Below, piece after piece: positions 40,475 through 48,605 of a DNA stretch of 64,000 bases. A program made the position numbers and the translations under genes. Position 1 is the stretch's first letter. Every line of letters starts with the position of its first letter. Under the pieces are notes generated by a model. The model ran no database searches, was not told the origin of the DNA, and saw only the letters and a list, made by a program, of their open reading frames with translations. Source of the DNA: Eukaryota sp. TZLM1-RC (Eukaryota > Metamonada: BaSk clade); the NCBI GenBank assembly GCA_040285825.1, contig JAUPSS010000004.1, positions 186,001-250,000 of the forward strand, read 5' to 3'.

Positions 40475-43216
40475 CTATGACGTAGCGTGACAAGAAAGCT
40501 GTTGACCAAGCAGAACCCCAACCATATCGGCTTCTACTAAGAAATACCTGGGACAATCCTTTACTTTTGGTGATTGGCCCAAGAGTCTATTAATAGCTTC
40601 CCTTTTCCTATTTTTAGATCTTGGATGAACATCTACTAGATTATAAAGCAAAACTCGTTTTTCTGGTGGCCAACTTGATAATTCTTTAATCATTGATTTA
40701 ATTTCTTTATTGTAAAGTTTGGAATTTTTCTTTTTTACTTTTTTGAATTCATTATAGTTATAAAAAGGAACGGGTTTTGTTGACGTGATCCACCAGGTTA
40801 ATACCTGACAAGTAGGCAAATCACCAATCAATAATGACAACTTGTACAACTCGTATTTGAGAGCCGACAGGAAAAAAAGGGGATCATGAGAAAAAGAAAA
40901 CGAAAATTTGATAAAATGACATCTGACGGACAATGGTGTATTAATCATCGTCCAAATCGAAATAATCTTAAATATAATCAAATTGATTGAGGAGTGCAAA
41001 GTTCGATAAAATGACCTTCTGGAAAGGAAACCTTTGATGATTGATTGTAATTTGATTGAATTGGACTTCATTAATTTGTACCTATTTTTAGCAACATTCA
41101 TTCTAATAATTGATTGAAGCTTGATTGTCGATAATCTCAGCTGAGACCAACGCATCACGTGCAATTTTGATCTTATGATTGATTGAATATCATCGACCGA
41201 GTCAAGTGATTTCAACAAACTTTTTCGTTGGAGATATCCCTTGAAAAGTTTTTGCAAAACAAAAACAGAGGATTTCAAACGTTTAAACCTGAGAGAAACA
41301 AGACAAGATCTAATAAAGACTTGCAAAGGCTCATAATCAAACACAGCATCGACAGGATTTTCCGTGACTGTGAGCTCTTTTTCTACAAGTGAAATTTTGG
41401 GGAATAAATGATTGTCGTCAGGAGAAGAAGTCAATTCAAACGAATTTTTGGAAACAAAGAGATCAAAATCATTTGAAACGTGTGCTCCAAAAATTTCAAC
41501 CTTTGAAAATTTCAAATCTGGAAAAGTATTTGTTCTGGTAAAATTGCTTTGAAAACTAGCCGAATAAGTATTCAAAGGTGGCAGAAAATAAACACAATTT
41601 AGGTTCAAATCAGACTTATCTAGAAATGGTGTTGGTTTCTTGCTTATAGAGAAAGCTGAACGATTAATTTTTGCAATTAATTGCTCCTCAAAAAATAATA
41701 GTTCAAATGAAAAACAAGGCGGTGAGAGTCTATTTTCCAGAAAAGTCCAAAATCCGGCAGAATCTACGAGACCTTTGATCCAAGCACGAGAACTTTCAGG
41801 AAATGACGTAACAAATGAATCTTTATTGAATATCTGAGTGAGTCTGAGATTTGCAGAAGATTTTGGCTGGATGAATTGCCTTAAATTTTGAAAAATACTT
41901 GTGAAAACCCGTAAAAAACTCTTTCTAATTTTAGTAGCATCAAATCGGCAATCATGCTTAATCACGAACATATTTAAATTAAGCTCACCAAGCAATTTGG
42001 CTTCAAATATACCCTCAAACTCTGTATTTGGTGTAGGTCTACCCAAAAGAGGTAACATTGAAGTACGCTGATCATAGAGATCCGACCTAAAGTTAGATCG
42101 GACTTTACTGGCTTTAGGAAGATACAAATAGTCCAGATCGCATTGTTTCAGACTTTTCCACAATTTAGAGTATAGTTTGTCAGGTAGGTTTAACTGTGAT
42201 TGATTGCCTTTACCAAACTTAATAACATCAGAATCCAGATAAACGCAAATAGCTTCCCTCTTGTATAAATTGGGATCCAACTCTGTAACATCACCAAGGT
42301 CCCGGGTTCGATTCCCAGCAGTGCCATTCAATACACCAAAAATGTAAGGTATAGGATTGTGAAGAGCAAAAGACTCAACAGTTTCAGCATTTAGTATTTC
42401 GCAGAGAGAATGAAGAAATTTAAAAGGGTACAAAATCGCTATAAAGAATTCAATTACAGTTGATAATAAAGGTGCATTTGATGAAATAAAAATAACCGAC
42501 TGTTCTGCTGTAATACTTGTGAAAACAGTGATTACATTCTCAATGGAGAGTCTTTCAAAAACAGTGGCAATATTGACATCCAAAAGAGGAAACGAATTTA
42601 TTGGCGGGGTGACCAAAGCAATTGATGTTGACAAAAAGTCGAATTGAACTGCTTTTCCGGCAGAGGGCAAGGGGATCTTGGTTAAGAAAACCACAGCTTG
42701 AACTATATCACTAGTGGAGGTTCCAGATCTAACAGCAGAGAGGAGAGCAGTGAGGGAGGAATGAATTGGACCGAATTGTTTGTGTGAGGTGAGCAGAACA
42801 AGAGCCGAGGTGGCTTTAGTGACGTGGCGAGACGTAGATCCTGGAGGTAAACGGTGAGGGGGTATTAATTCTGTGAATTGAAGTATGGAAGCATGTCGGC
42901 GATTACCAGAGATATCTGTAATAGTGATGGTAAAGAACTGAGTAGGAGGGGAACGGGTTTCAGAAGAGGGAATGACGTTGACACCCTGTGGAAGGAGGGA
43001 CTTTTCTATATGAGGTGGAAGTGGCGGCACATCAGATACTGAATACTGACTGAGTATAGATGGCGAATAAGAGTGATCAGGACGGAATCGGGAAGATGGT
43101 AGTTGTGTAGAAGACGAACTGAGCCCTACATGAACAAAATGCTCAACAAACCGATTGAGCATTATGTACTTTTTGGAAAAACAAAAATTCATCAGATTCC
43201 TCAGTACTGGGTCCAT
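40475..43216 (-). CDS. DENN-domain protein with IQ motifs
   Basis: This single exon has 913 codons. The uDENN-like part (about residues 85-165) has Phe-Thr-Ile-Thr-Ile-Thr-Asp-Ile-Ser-Gly and a Leu-Leu-Thr-Ser-His block. The cDENN core (about 205-330) has Ile-Ile/Val-Phe-Ile-Ser-Ser-Asn-Ala-Pro-Leu-Leu, Leu-Tyr-Pro-Phe-Lys-Phe and Pro-Ile-Pro-Tyr-Ile-Phe-Gly-Val, then Val-Tyr-Leu-Asp-Ser-Asp. DENN proteins are Rab guanine-nucleotide exchange factors in membrane traffic. Toward the C-terminus several Ile-Gln-Ser-Ile-Ile-like motifs (about 670-760) suggest calmodulin binding. A tRNA-like 3' half is embedded antisense in the loop after the core strand. The ORF is otherwise undisturbed. Confidence 0.8.
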   Translation of the reverse strand: MDPVLRNLMNFCFSKKYIMLNRFVEHFVHVGLSSSSTQLPSSRFRPDHSYSPSILSQYSVSDVPPLPPHIEKSLLPQGVNVIPSSETRSPPTQFFTITITDISGNRRHASILQFTELIPPHRLPPGSTSRHVTKATSALVLLTSHKQFGPIHSSLTALLSAVRSGTSTSDIVQAVVFLTKIPLPSAGKAVQFDFLSTSIALVTPPINSFPLLDVNIATVFERLSIENVITVFTSITAEQSVIFISSNAPLLSTVIEFFIAILYPFKFLHSLCEILNAETVESFALHNPIPYIFGVLNGTAGNRTRDLGDVTELDPNLYKREAICVYLDSDVIKFGKGNQSQLNLPDKLYSKLWKSLKQCDLDYLYLPKASKVRSNFRSDLYDQRTSMLPLLGRPTPNTEFEGIFEAKLLGELNLNMFVIKHDCRFDATKIRKSFLRVFTSIFQNLRQFIQPKSSANLRLTQIFNKDSFVTSFPESSRAWIKGLVDSAGFWTFLENRLSPPCFSFELLFFEEQLIAKINRSAFSISKKPTPFLDKSDLNLNCVYFLPPLNTYSASFQSNFTRTNTFPDLKFSKVEIFGAHVSNDFDLFVSKNSFELTSSPDDNHLFPKISLVEKELTVTENPVDAVFDYEPLQVFIRSCLVSLRFKRLKSSVFVLQKLFKGYLQRKSLLKSLDSVDDIQSIIRSKLHVMRWSQLRLSTIKLQSIIRMNVAKNRYKLMKSNSIKLQSIIKGFLSRRSFYRTLHSSINLIIFKIISIWTMINTPLSVRCHFIKFSFSFSHDPLFFLSALKYELYKLSLLIGDLPTCQVLTWWITSTKPVPFYNYNEFKKVKKKNSKLYNKEIKSMIKELSSWPPEKRVLLYNLVDVHPRSKNRKREAINRLLGQSPKVKDCPRYFLVEADMVGVLLGQQLSCHATS
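42290..42326 (+). other. tRNA-like 3' half (box B and T-arm) inside the DENN coding sequence
   Basis: On the plus strand GGGTTCGATTCCC forms a T-arm with a loop TTCGATT and a stem with four of five pairs, followed by a seven-base acceptor-like strand and an A. No matching 5' half exists upstream, so this is not a functional tRNA. Its antisense is translated in frame in the DENN protein as Gly-Thr-Ala-Gly-Asn-Arg-Thr-Arg-Asp-Leu. Confidence 0.55.
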
Positions 43217-43596
43217 GGCCAGTTATATCGTAGAATGATAGCTGGCTTCAAGTAAATCAAACTCCATGCATAAACAAAATAATAGAAGTCATCTAAATCC
43301 TCTCCAACACTTTATTGTGCCTTTCACACAGATTTTTACCCGCGCTAACATTTCCTCAGCATTCTCATTTCTTGTCCTAGAAATTTGCCTTTTGGAAATA
43401 CTAAAATCAAAATTGTTACTTCGGACACAAGAATATTTTCACCGTCACTTTCAACTGCACCTTCCTCATTGACAAGCCAAAATTGTAAGAACGAACGAGA
43501 CGATTGCATTGAAAGACAAAGTATTTTTGATATTCTTTAGACTCAAGTAATCACATTGCAAATGAAAGATTGTTTACTAAATTACTGTGAATTTCA
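43217..43596. other. Upstream region of the DENN gene, nothing else recognised
   Basis: About 380 bases between the DENN start codon and the left target duplication of the hAT element. It must hold the DENN promoter; no specific motif stands out. Confidence 0.4.
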
Positions 43597-44082
43597 CTTA
43601 TCATCAATGTTAGAATTCCGAACGTTCGCAACCCTTCCGAACGTTCGGCCGAACTAGTTTTTGTTCATTTACACGTGTCAACACAGTTTTGTTTAAAAAT
43701 GTTTTCCCAAATCCCTATTTCAACTACTACAATAGATTTCATTGTTTAAAAATCTGTATTCATACAAAAATCACCTTCTTTACATCAACTTTCTTCAATG
43801 CCAAAGCACCCTGTTTACAAACTTCTAGACAACGTTAATTACGATAAAGTGTCCAAAAATATTACTTCACAATGCCGCTGCTGCAGTAAAATGCTAAAAG
43901 GTTCAGCCCATCGCTTTTCCTCCCATTTCATTAAGGAGTATAGAGCTGGATATGCCTTATGTACTCAATTTTCCACCATTTCTGTCAAGGATATAAACAC
44001 TGTCCGTGTTCATGAAGGATATGATGCTCTTCCTGTTCCCGTACAGTTGTTTATGATGGTTGGAAGGATGTAAATGGTTCAT

Positions 44083-44192
44083 TGTTGGCGCCTTTAGGCT
44101 TAAATAGAATAAGGGCAAAATAAATCAACTTTATGTCATGCTCTTTATGTCAATCATCTTTATCTCAACCACTTTTGCAGCCTAAGGCAACA
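44083..44192 (+). repeat. 5' LTR of the miniature element
   Basis: 110 bp, TG to CA ends, with nearly complementary ends (TGTTGGCGCCTTTAGGCT versus AGCCTAAGGCAACA). Identical to 45538-45647. Confidence 0.88.
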
Positions 44193-44275
44193 ATAATTAT
44201 TGGCCGTATTAGGTTATAGGTATACCGCTTACACAACTTACAGCAATCAAACAGAGGATATTTTTAGCAGATATC

Positions 44276-44791
44276 ATGTCAGCCTCTCTTTGCCAGGACA
44301 CTGACTCTAGTCAAATTTTTTACATTGAACAGATGCAACAGTACGACAGAGATGCTTCTAGCATACATACAACATCAGTAGGGACTGAAGAGTCGAATAA
44401 AGAAGAGGACTCGGGCTCGAGACCACCCTCCGCCCCTCCTCATGAGAAAGATATGGAACCAGGCACGGAATCACCTCCTGCCTCTTCCATGTCCAACAAA
44501 CCAGATAAGCTTTCAGGAACGGGACCACCCCCCTCCTCACCTAAAGAAAATGTTGGGTTAAGCTCAGATACTTCGTCTGCTCTAAAGGACTACGAAGAAC
44601 TTCAGTCCGTCTTAGAAGAAATGGACGACCAAGAGAAAGAGCTTCGCCAACAGATAATGAAGGACGCGGAAGCCCACCTTGAACCTACAGATTACTGTTT
44701 GTTTGAGCAGCTCCCTCCTTTATGGAAGCAAATCCAAAAGAGAGGTAGAAACGTTGGATTTCAAACACTGGAAATGAGGCTACGGGTATAG
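44276..44791 (+). CDS. Unknown 171-residue protein of the miniature LTR element
   Basis: The ORF begins with Met-Ser-Ala-Ser-Leu and is acidic, Ser/Pro/Glu-rich and probably disordered up to about residue 105. A predicted coiled helix rich in Glu, Gln and Leu (about 105-140) follows, then a short conserved-looking end with Trp-Lys-Gln. It has no zinc knuckle or capsid motif that I recognise. It could be a reduced gag-like packaging protein or a captured host fragment. GC content is higher than in the flanks, which supports real coding. Confidence 0.5.
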   Translation: MSASLCQDTDSSQIFYIEQMQQYDRDASSIHTTSVGTEESNKEEDSGSRPPSAPPHEKDMEPGTESPPASSMSNKPDKLSGTGPPPSSPKENVGLSSDTSSALKDYEELQSVLEEMDDQEKELRQQIMKDAEAHLEPTDYCLFEQLPPLWKQIQKRGRNVGFQTLEMRLRV

Positions 44792-45537
44792 ACCCCTCCT
44801 CCATCAAAACGACAACAAAAAAACCGGGTTACGAGGGTTCTAGTGTAGAATCCTCCTCCCCCAGTCAATGTACGAGGTTACGATTACAAACTCCACCTCC
44901 AACAATAATGAATTACAAGGGCAGATATACGGAAGTTGCTCCCTCCCCCTTCCCTTTTAAAAAAAAGTCAAGGTTGAGTAATGGGATACAGGTACAGTCA
45001 TCGAGCTCACCTCTTCCAGTGAATGGGAACGACGATGTATTTTAACCCTCCCACTTTAACAATTTTTGTAGACAGGCAGTACTTTAACAACAAATGATGC
45101 CTCTTTCAGATTTTTGAACTTTGTTACTTTGTTTACTGTTGTTTTCAGTCCATCATAGACCCTGCATATTTATTAGCGAATCCATTATTCGATTCCATAA
45201 TAACTTTACTAAACGACACTACCACGTTACTCGTCTACGAAAAAAGGAAAAAGCAGAACGTCATTATGTAACGACTAAAGCTAATACAACAAAGTATTCA
45301 AACACATGGATCTTGGAACCAGTTCTTTTACGTTATTGCTCACTCCTTTATTCTACATTATTGTTAAAGGGATATAATACATCAACTATCAAGAAGTAAG
45401 ACCCGTGTTTTTGTGAATCCAGTGCGAAAATAATAGTAGACATCAGGACACATTAGAATTTAGTTATTAGTATTTTGTATATTTATAGTTTAGTTATTAG
45501 TTTAAAGTTAATTAATTTTGAAAAAGGGAAGAAGTAG

Positions 45538-45647
45538 TGTTGGCGCCTTTAGGCTTAAATAGAATAAGGGCAAAATAAATCAACTTTATGTCATGCTCTT
45601 TATGTCAATCATCTTTATCTCAACCACTTTTGCAGCCTAAGGCAACA
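45538..45647 (+). repeat. 3' LTR of the miniature element
   Basis: 110 bp, identical to 44083-44192, and preceded by a polypurine tract. Its right flank TCAT repeats the left flank of the element. Confidence 0.88.
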
Positions 45648-46181
45648 TCATCTTTATTAAATATTCTTTTGGTAAGCAACACTTTCTCTTTCTTTGTAAA
45701 ATCAATAAACATATCTGATGAAAAAAAGCCTGGTTATACACTTTATTTAAAATTGAAAAAAGTTGTTGATTGTGTTGGCCCAAATTTAATTACTCATATT
45801 GTGTCAGACAGTGCCACCAATTGCCTTTCCGCTTGCTCACTCCTTATCGCCGATTATCCTCATATTCTGTTTTCTCCTTGTGCCTCTCATACTTTGGATT
45901 TAGATGTTGTAGAACTTTCTGAATAAAAGTTTAGTTTGTTAGTTGATAGTGAGTGTAATAGCATAACGAAGGAGGAGATAAACAGCGTATTGATATTAAT
46001 GAATCAAAACGAGATCCGAACGTATCAGTAGGTGCCGAACGTTCGGCCGAACTAGTTCAGTAATTCTAACATTGCTTATCATGCATTCCCCTGTGAAATT
46101 CACTCCTGTTTTCAACTTTCTCAATGTCTACTCACAGGCTGTAAGAGACATGTAGCATCATTTGACAAAGACAATCATGAT

Positions 46182-46656
46182 CTTCATCAATGGGCTACCT
46201 CACTTAAAAACACCTACTGCTTTCACAGAACGAAGCCTCGCGACTTGATGTATTTACGTGGATCTACCAAACGTTACTAAGGCATTTGTAGATCGGTCTC
46301 AAAAGTTTTAGTTTCTGCATGCTCACGTTCCCTATTCATCTCCTCAACAGAGCATCAGGGCAAATGTATCTTTCCTGTCACAATTCCGCTTCATCAATGG
46401 GCTACTTCACTTAAATACACCTACTGCTTTCACAGAACGAAGCCTCGCGACTTGATGTATTTACGTGGATCTACCAAACGTTACTATGGCATTTGTAGAT
46501 TGGTCTCAAAAGTTTTTCAAAAAAATTAAAAATAAAATAAATAACTCAAAATAAAATATCAGCTTTTAAAAAGTTTTAGTTTCTGTATGCTCACGTTCCC
46601 TATTCATCTCCTCAACAGAGCTTTTGGGCAAATGTTTCTTTCCTGTCACAATTCCG
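46182..46656. repeat. Tandem duplication of the Fanzor 3' end and its downstream flank
   Basis: Unit 1 is 46182-46388 (207 bp) and unit 2 is 46389-46656 (268 bp). They are about 95 percent alike apart from a 61-bp AT-rich insertion in unit 2. Each unit ends, on the plus strand, with CTTTCCTGTCACAATTCCG, which is the reverse complement of the last Fanzor codons plus stop and first downstream bases. Unit 2 is therefore the natural downstream flank of the Fanzor gene and unit 1 is an extra copy. Confidence 0.85.
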
Positions 46657-47293
46657 CTTTCTTCTTAATTTGAATATTTTTTGCAGCGGAAATATCTCTG
46701 TCATATACTATTTGACACTCAGTACAAATACGCATCTGCCATGATCCTGCTTGAATATTCTCGGCCATGCAACAACTTGACAGTTTGCTTGTATTAAATT
46801 CACTGGTTGACAAGTGCTTCACGTCCTTTTGATGACACAACCATTTTCTGAAAGCTTTTGCTGATCCATATCGATTGACTTTTCGGCAATGAGAAGGGAA
46901 ATTAGCAGAACCCACAGCAAGATAGAGTTTATCAGGATGTCCAGCCAGCCTTTGATATTTGTTGAGAGTCTCTCTGAACCGTCTCTCTTTTCGTCTTCGG
47001 TTATCAAATTTAATTATTTTCCATTTCTGGCGATTACTTTCCAAATACACTTTCCTCCTAACCAAATTCCAATGGTTCAAATATTGGTTGAAATTTTGAA
47101 CGGAATATTGGTTGGGAGAGTGTTTACCGGATGAAGGATTTGTCCTGTACCTCCTGCCGGTTGGACAAGGAATAACTCCACATTGATTATCATCTAAGAA
47201 GTAACCACATAATCTTGATTGGCACAGATCAACGCCAATAAGGTGCCTTTCAGGTAAAATTTCGACTGGATGTCTACGTCTTCGACGGGGCAT
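46646..47293 (-). CDS. Fanzor (eukaryotic TnpB-like RNA-guided nuclease), N-terminally short
   Basis: Fanzors are eukaryotic relatives of IS200/605 TnpB, OMEGA-RNA-guided DNA nucleases with a RuvC core. This 215-residue ORF shows RuvC-I Gly-Val-Asp22, RuvC-II Ser-Glu165-Phe-Asn-Thr-Ser-Lys preceded by a Val-Gly-Ser-Ala-Asn-Phe strand, a C-terminal zinc finger (Cys174/175 and Cys190-x2-Cys193), and RuvC-III Asp198-Arg-Asp200-Ile-Ser-Ala-Ala-Lys-Asn-Ile. All catalytic acids are present, but the first zinc cysteine appears shifted. RuvC-I lies only 20 residues from the start, so the N-terminal recognition and wedge domains are missing. A different minus-strand frame upstream (47194-47560) is Lys-rich and could be a frameshifted remainder. 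It sits 570 bp outside the hAT end. Confidence 0.75.
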   Translation of the reverse strand: MPRRRRRHPVEILPERHLIGVDLCQSRLCGYFLDDNQCGVIPCPTGRRYRTNPSSGKHSPNQYSVQNFNQYLNHWNLVRRKVYLESNRQKWKIIKFDNRRRKERRFRETLNKYQRLAGHPDKLYLAVGSANFPSHCRKVNRYGSAKAFRKWLCHQKDVKHLSTSEFNTSKLSSCCMAENIQAGSWQMRICTECQIVYDRDISAAKNIQIKKKAEL

Positions 47294-47756
47294 TTTTTAG
47301 TGCCCTTCAACTGTGTTTCTCTGGTTTTGTTGGCATCAGGGTCACTTTTCATTTCATTTTTTGATCTTCTTTTCATTTTCGGTGGTTCATGCAGCTCATC
47401 TGTGCTTTCTGAGTCATTATTTTTACCTTCAAAGGTCAAAAGCAGTTCATTACCATTAGTTTTCAATAAAAAATTTTTAAATATATTTCTCAAACTTTTT
47501 CTGTTGCTATTAAATTTTTGCTCAGGACATTGTTTGATTTTTCGTTTCAGACATGTATTTTTTTATTTCCTGAACTGTGTGTTCTAGGTTTTCTGTGTTT
47601 TATGTCTACACCATTAAGTAAAAGTTGAAAACTAAGGCCCAGAGATGTCGTAGGGAGAAACCAGACGTTGGTGCAAGATCTGGTTGGTGAAATAAATTAC
47701 ACCAAAATGCAACCAAAGTGAAAACCACAGTAAACAATGCATTTTACCTCAAGTTG

Positions 47757-48605
47757 ATGTTGTTCCACCTCAAAAGCTTTGACCAGGACATATGTCTCTT
47801 TGAAATGCCTGCTGCATCTACTGTTGAAGATGTACTTCAGTGTTCCTGTAAATATATCAATCTTAAACAAACTGTTGCTGACATTCTCACTAACACCAAT
47901 GACCTCATTACTCATGGTGTTCATCGTCCACCGGAGGAATACCAAATTGATGAAGAAACCCTTTCCAAGGAAGACATTGCTGCTCTTCACAACGCTTCTA
48001 CATTCACTTACAACCCTGACCCATCAGGAAAACGTTGTGGTTTCGCACTTCTGGACTCGGAAGCTGAGAGACTCAAAGAAGCCCTCGCCAACCTTGAAGA
48101 AAGTGTTTGTCTTTCAAAAATAAAAAAGAGAGCACCTTTGGATGAACAACAAGTAATGCAAGCTCTTTTGGAACTAAAGCAATCATTATCACGTGTTTTC
48201 TCGGATGGTCTTCCTGATTGTGACCCTCTTTTTGGGTTTTTGGATTGTGACGAGGCTTTTCTTGACTCAATCATTTCGACTGACAGAACAGTCGACAACT
48301 CAGCTCTATGGTGGGCTAGCAAACGATTAGACCCTAGTAAGATAGTATCGAGTTATATGGGTGGTAACGAGAAGACCAAAGTTTTGGTTAAACTTTCATC
48401 TAAAGAGGGCGGAGCTCCCCCTTCTGAGAAAGCAGTAGATGCTGAGACAGAGAAGAGGTTGATGCATTTTTATTATAAGAAACAGGAAGAGTATAAGAGA
48501 ATTACTAATGCCGATGATGGATTTAGTAGTTTGAATAGCGAATGGGCTGATCCCAAAGCACTCAAGACTTCATTAAATGGTCTTGATTCGATTAGGTTTA
48601 TTTAA
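47757..48605 (+). CDS. CFAP298: CFAP298 (C21orf59/kurly) dynein-assembly and cilia-polarity protein
   Basis: The 282-codon protein begins Met-Leu-Phe-His-Leu-Lys, aligning with the ubiquitin-like N-terminus of CFAP298; an upstream in-frame ATG at 47718 would add 13 residues not expected for the family. The C-terminal half is diagnostic: Leu-Trp-Trp-Ala-Ser-Lys, then Asn-Glu-Lys-Thr-Lys-Val, Gly-Ala-Pro-Pro, Leu-Met-His-Phe-Tyr-Tyr-Lys-Lys-Gln-Glu-Glu and Asn-Ser-Glu-Trp-Ala-Asp. Length equals the animal protein, about 290 residues. CFAP298 is needed for outer dynein arm assembly and ciliary motility. The gene is divergent from the Fanzor, with about 460 bases between starts. Confidence 0.93.
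   Translation: MLFHLKSFDQDICLFEMPAASTVEDVLQCSCKYINLKQTVADILTNTNDLITHGVHRPPEEYQIDEETLSKEDIAALHNASTFTYNPDPSGKRCGFALLDSEAERLKEALANLEESVCLSKIKKRAPLDEQQVMQALLELKQSLSRVFSDGLPDCDPLFGFLDCDEAFLDSIISTDRTVDNSALWWASKRLDPSKIVSSYMGGNEKTKVLVKLSSKEGGAPPSEKAVDAETEKRLMHFYYKKQEEYKRITNADDGFSSLNSEWADPKALKTSLNGLDSIRFI

Larger units (their letters stand above)
44083..45647 (+). mobile_element. Miniature LTR retroelement (TRIM-like) nested in the hAT element
   Basis: Two identical 110-bp direct repeats (44083-44192 and 45538-45647) begin TGTTG and end CAACA. They are flanked by a 4-bp duplication TCAT (44079-44082 and 45648-45651). A purine run GAAAAAGGGAAGAAG at 45520-45534 directly before the right repeat fits a polypurine tract and sets the orientation. 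The interior is only 1345 bp and has no gag, RT or integrase that I recognise, only one small ORF. Identical LTRs imply very recent insertion. Confidence 0.85.
43798..45926 (+). pseudogene. hAT transposase pseudogene (BED finger plus DUF659-like core)
   Basis: The N-terminal ORF 43798-44073 carries a BED-type finger: Cys-Arg-Cys-Cys then a spaced His and Cys. The DUF659-like core begins in another frame at about 44046 with Val-Tyr-Asp-Gly-Trp-Lys-Asp. It continues beyond the LTR insertion from 45652 to the stop at 45924, with Val-Ser-Asp-Ser-Ala-Thr-Asn-Cys and Pro-Cys-Ala-Ser-His-Thr-Leu. Three defects are visible: a frameshift before the Asp-Gly-Trp block, the 1.57 kb LTR insertion, and loss of most of the linker and the C-terminus. 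Confidence 0.8.
43605..46074 (+). mobile_element. hAT DNA transposon, defective, with intact ends
   Basis: The element starts CAATGTTAGAATT and ends with the exact reverse complement, and is flanked by perfect 8-bp target duplications CTTATCAT (43597-43604 and 46075-46082), the hAT hallmark. Both ends carry a shared subterminal 23-bp word at 43637-43659 and 46035-46057 containing the palindrome CCGAACGTTCGG, probably a transposase-binding site. Inside are a BED zinc finger and part of the transposase, interrupted by an LTR insertion. The C-terminal dimerisation region is absent, so the element is non-autonomous. Confidence 0.92.

Noticed and set aside
42290-42326. A functional tRNA gene
   Set aside because: Only the 3' half is present; there is no box A, D-arm, anticodon arm or matching 5' acceptor strand.
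44083-45647. Simple tandem duplication of hAT sequence
   Set aside because: TG-CA ends, a polypurine tract and a 4-bp target duplication fit an LTR insertion better, and the flanks join within the transposase reading.
46182-46656. CRISPR-like or short tandem array beside the Fanzor gene
   Set aside because: There are only two long units, with no regular short repeats or spacers; it is a plain tandem duplication.
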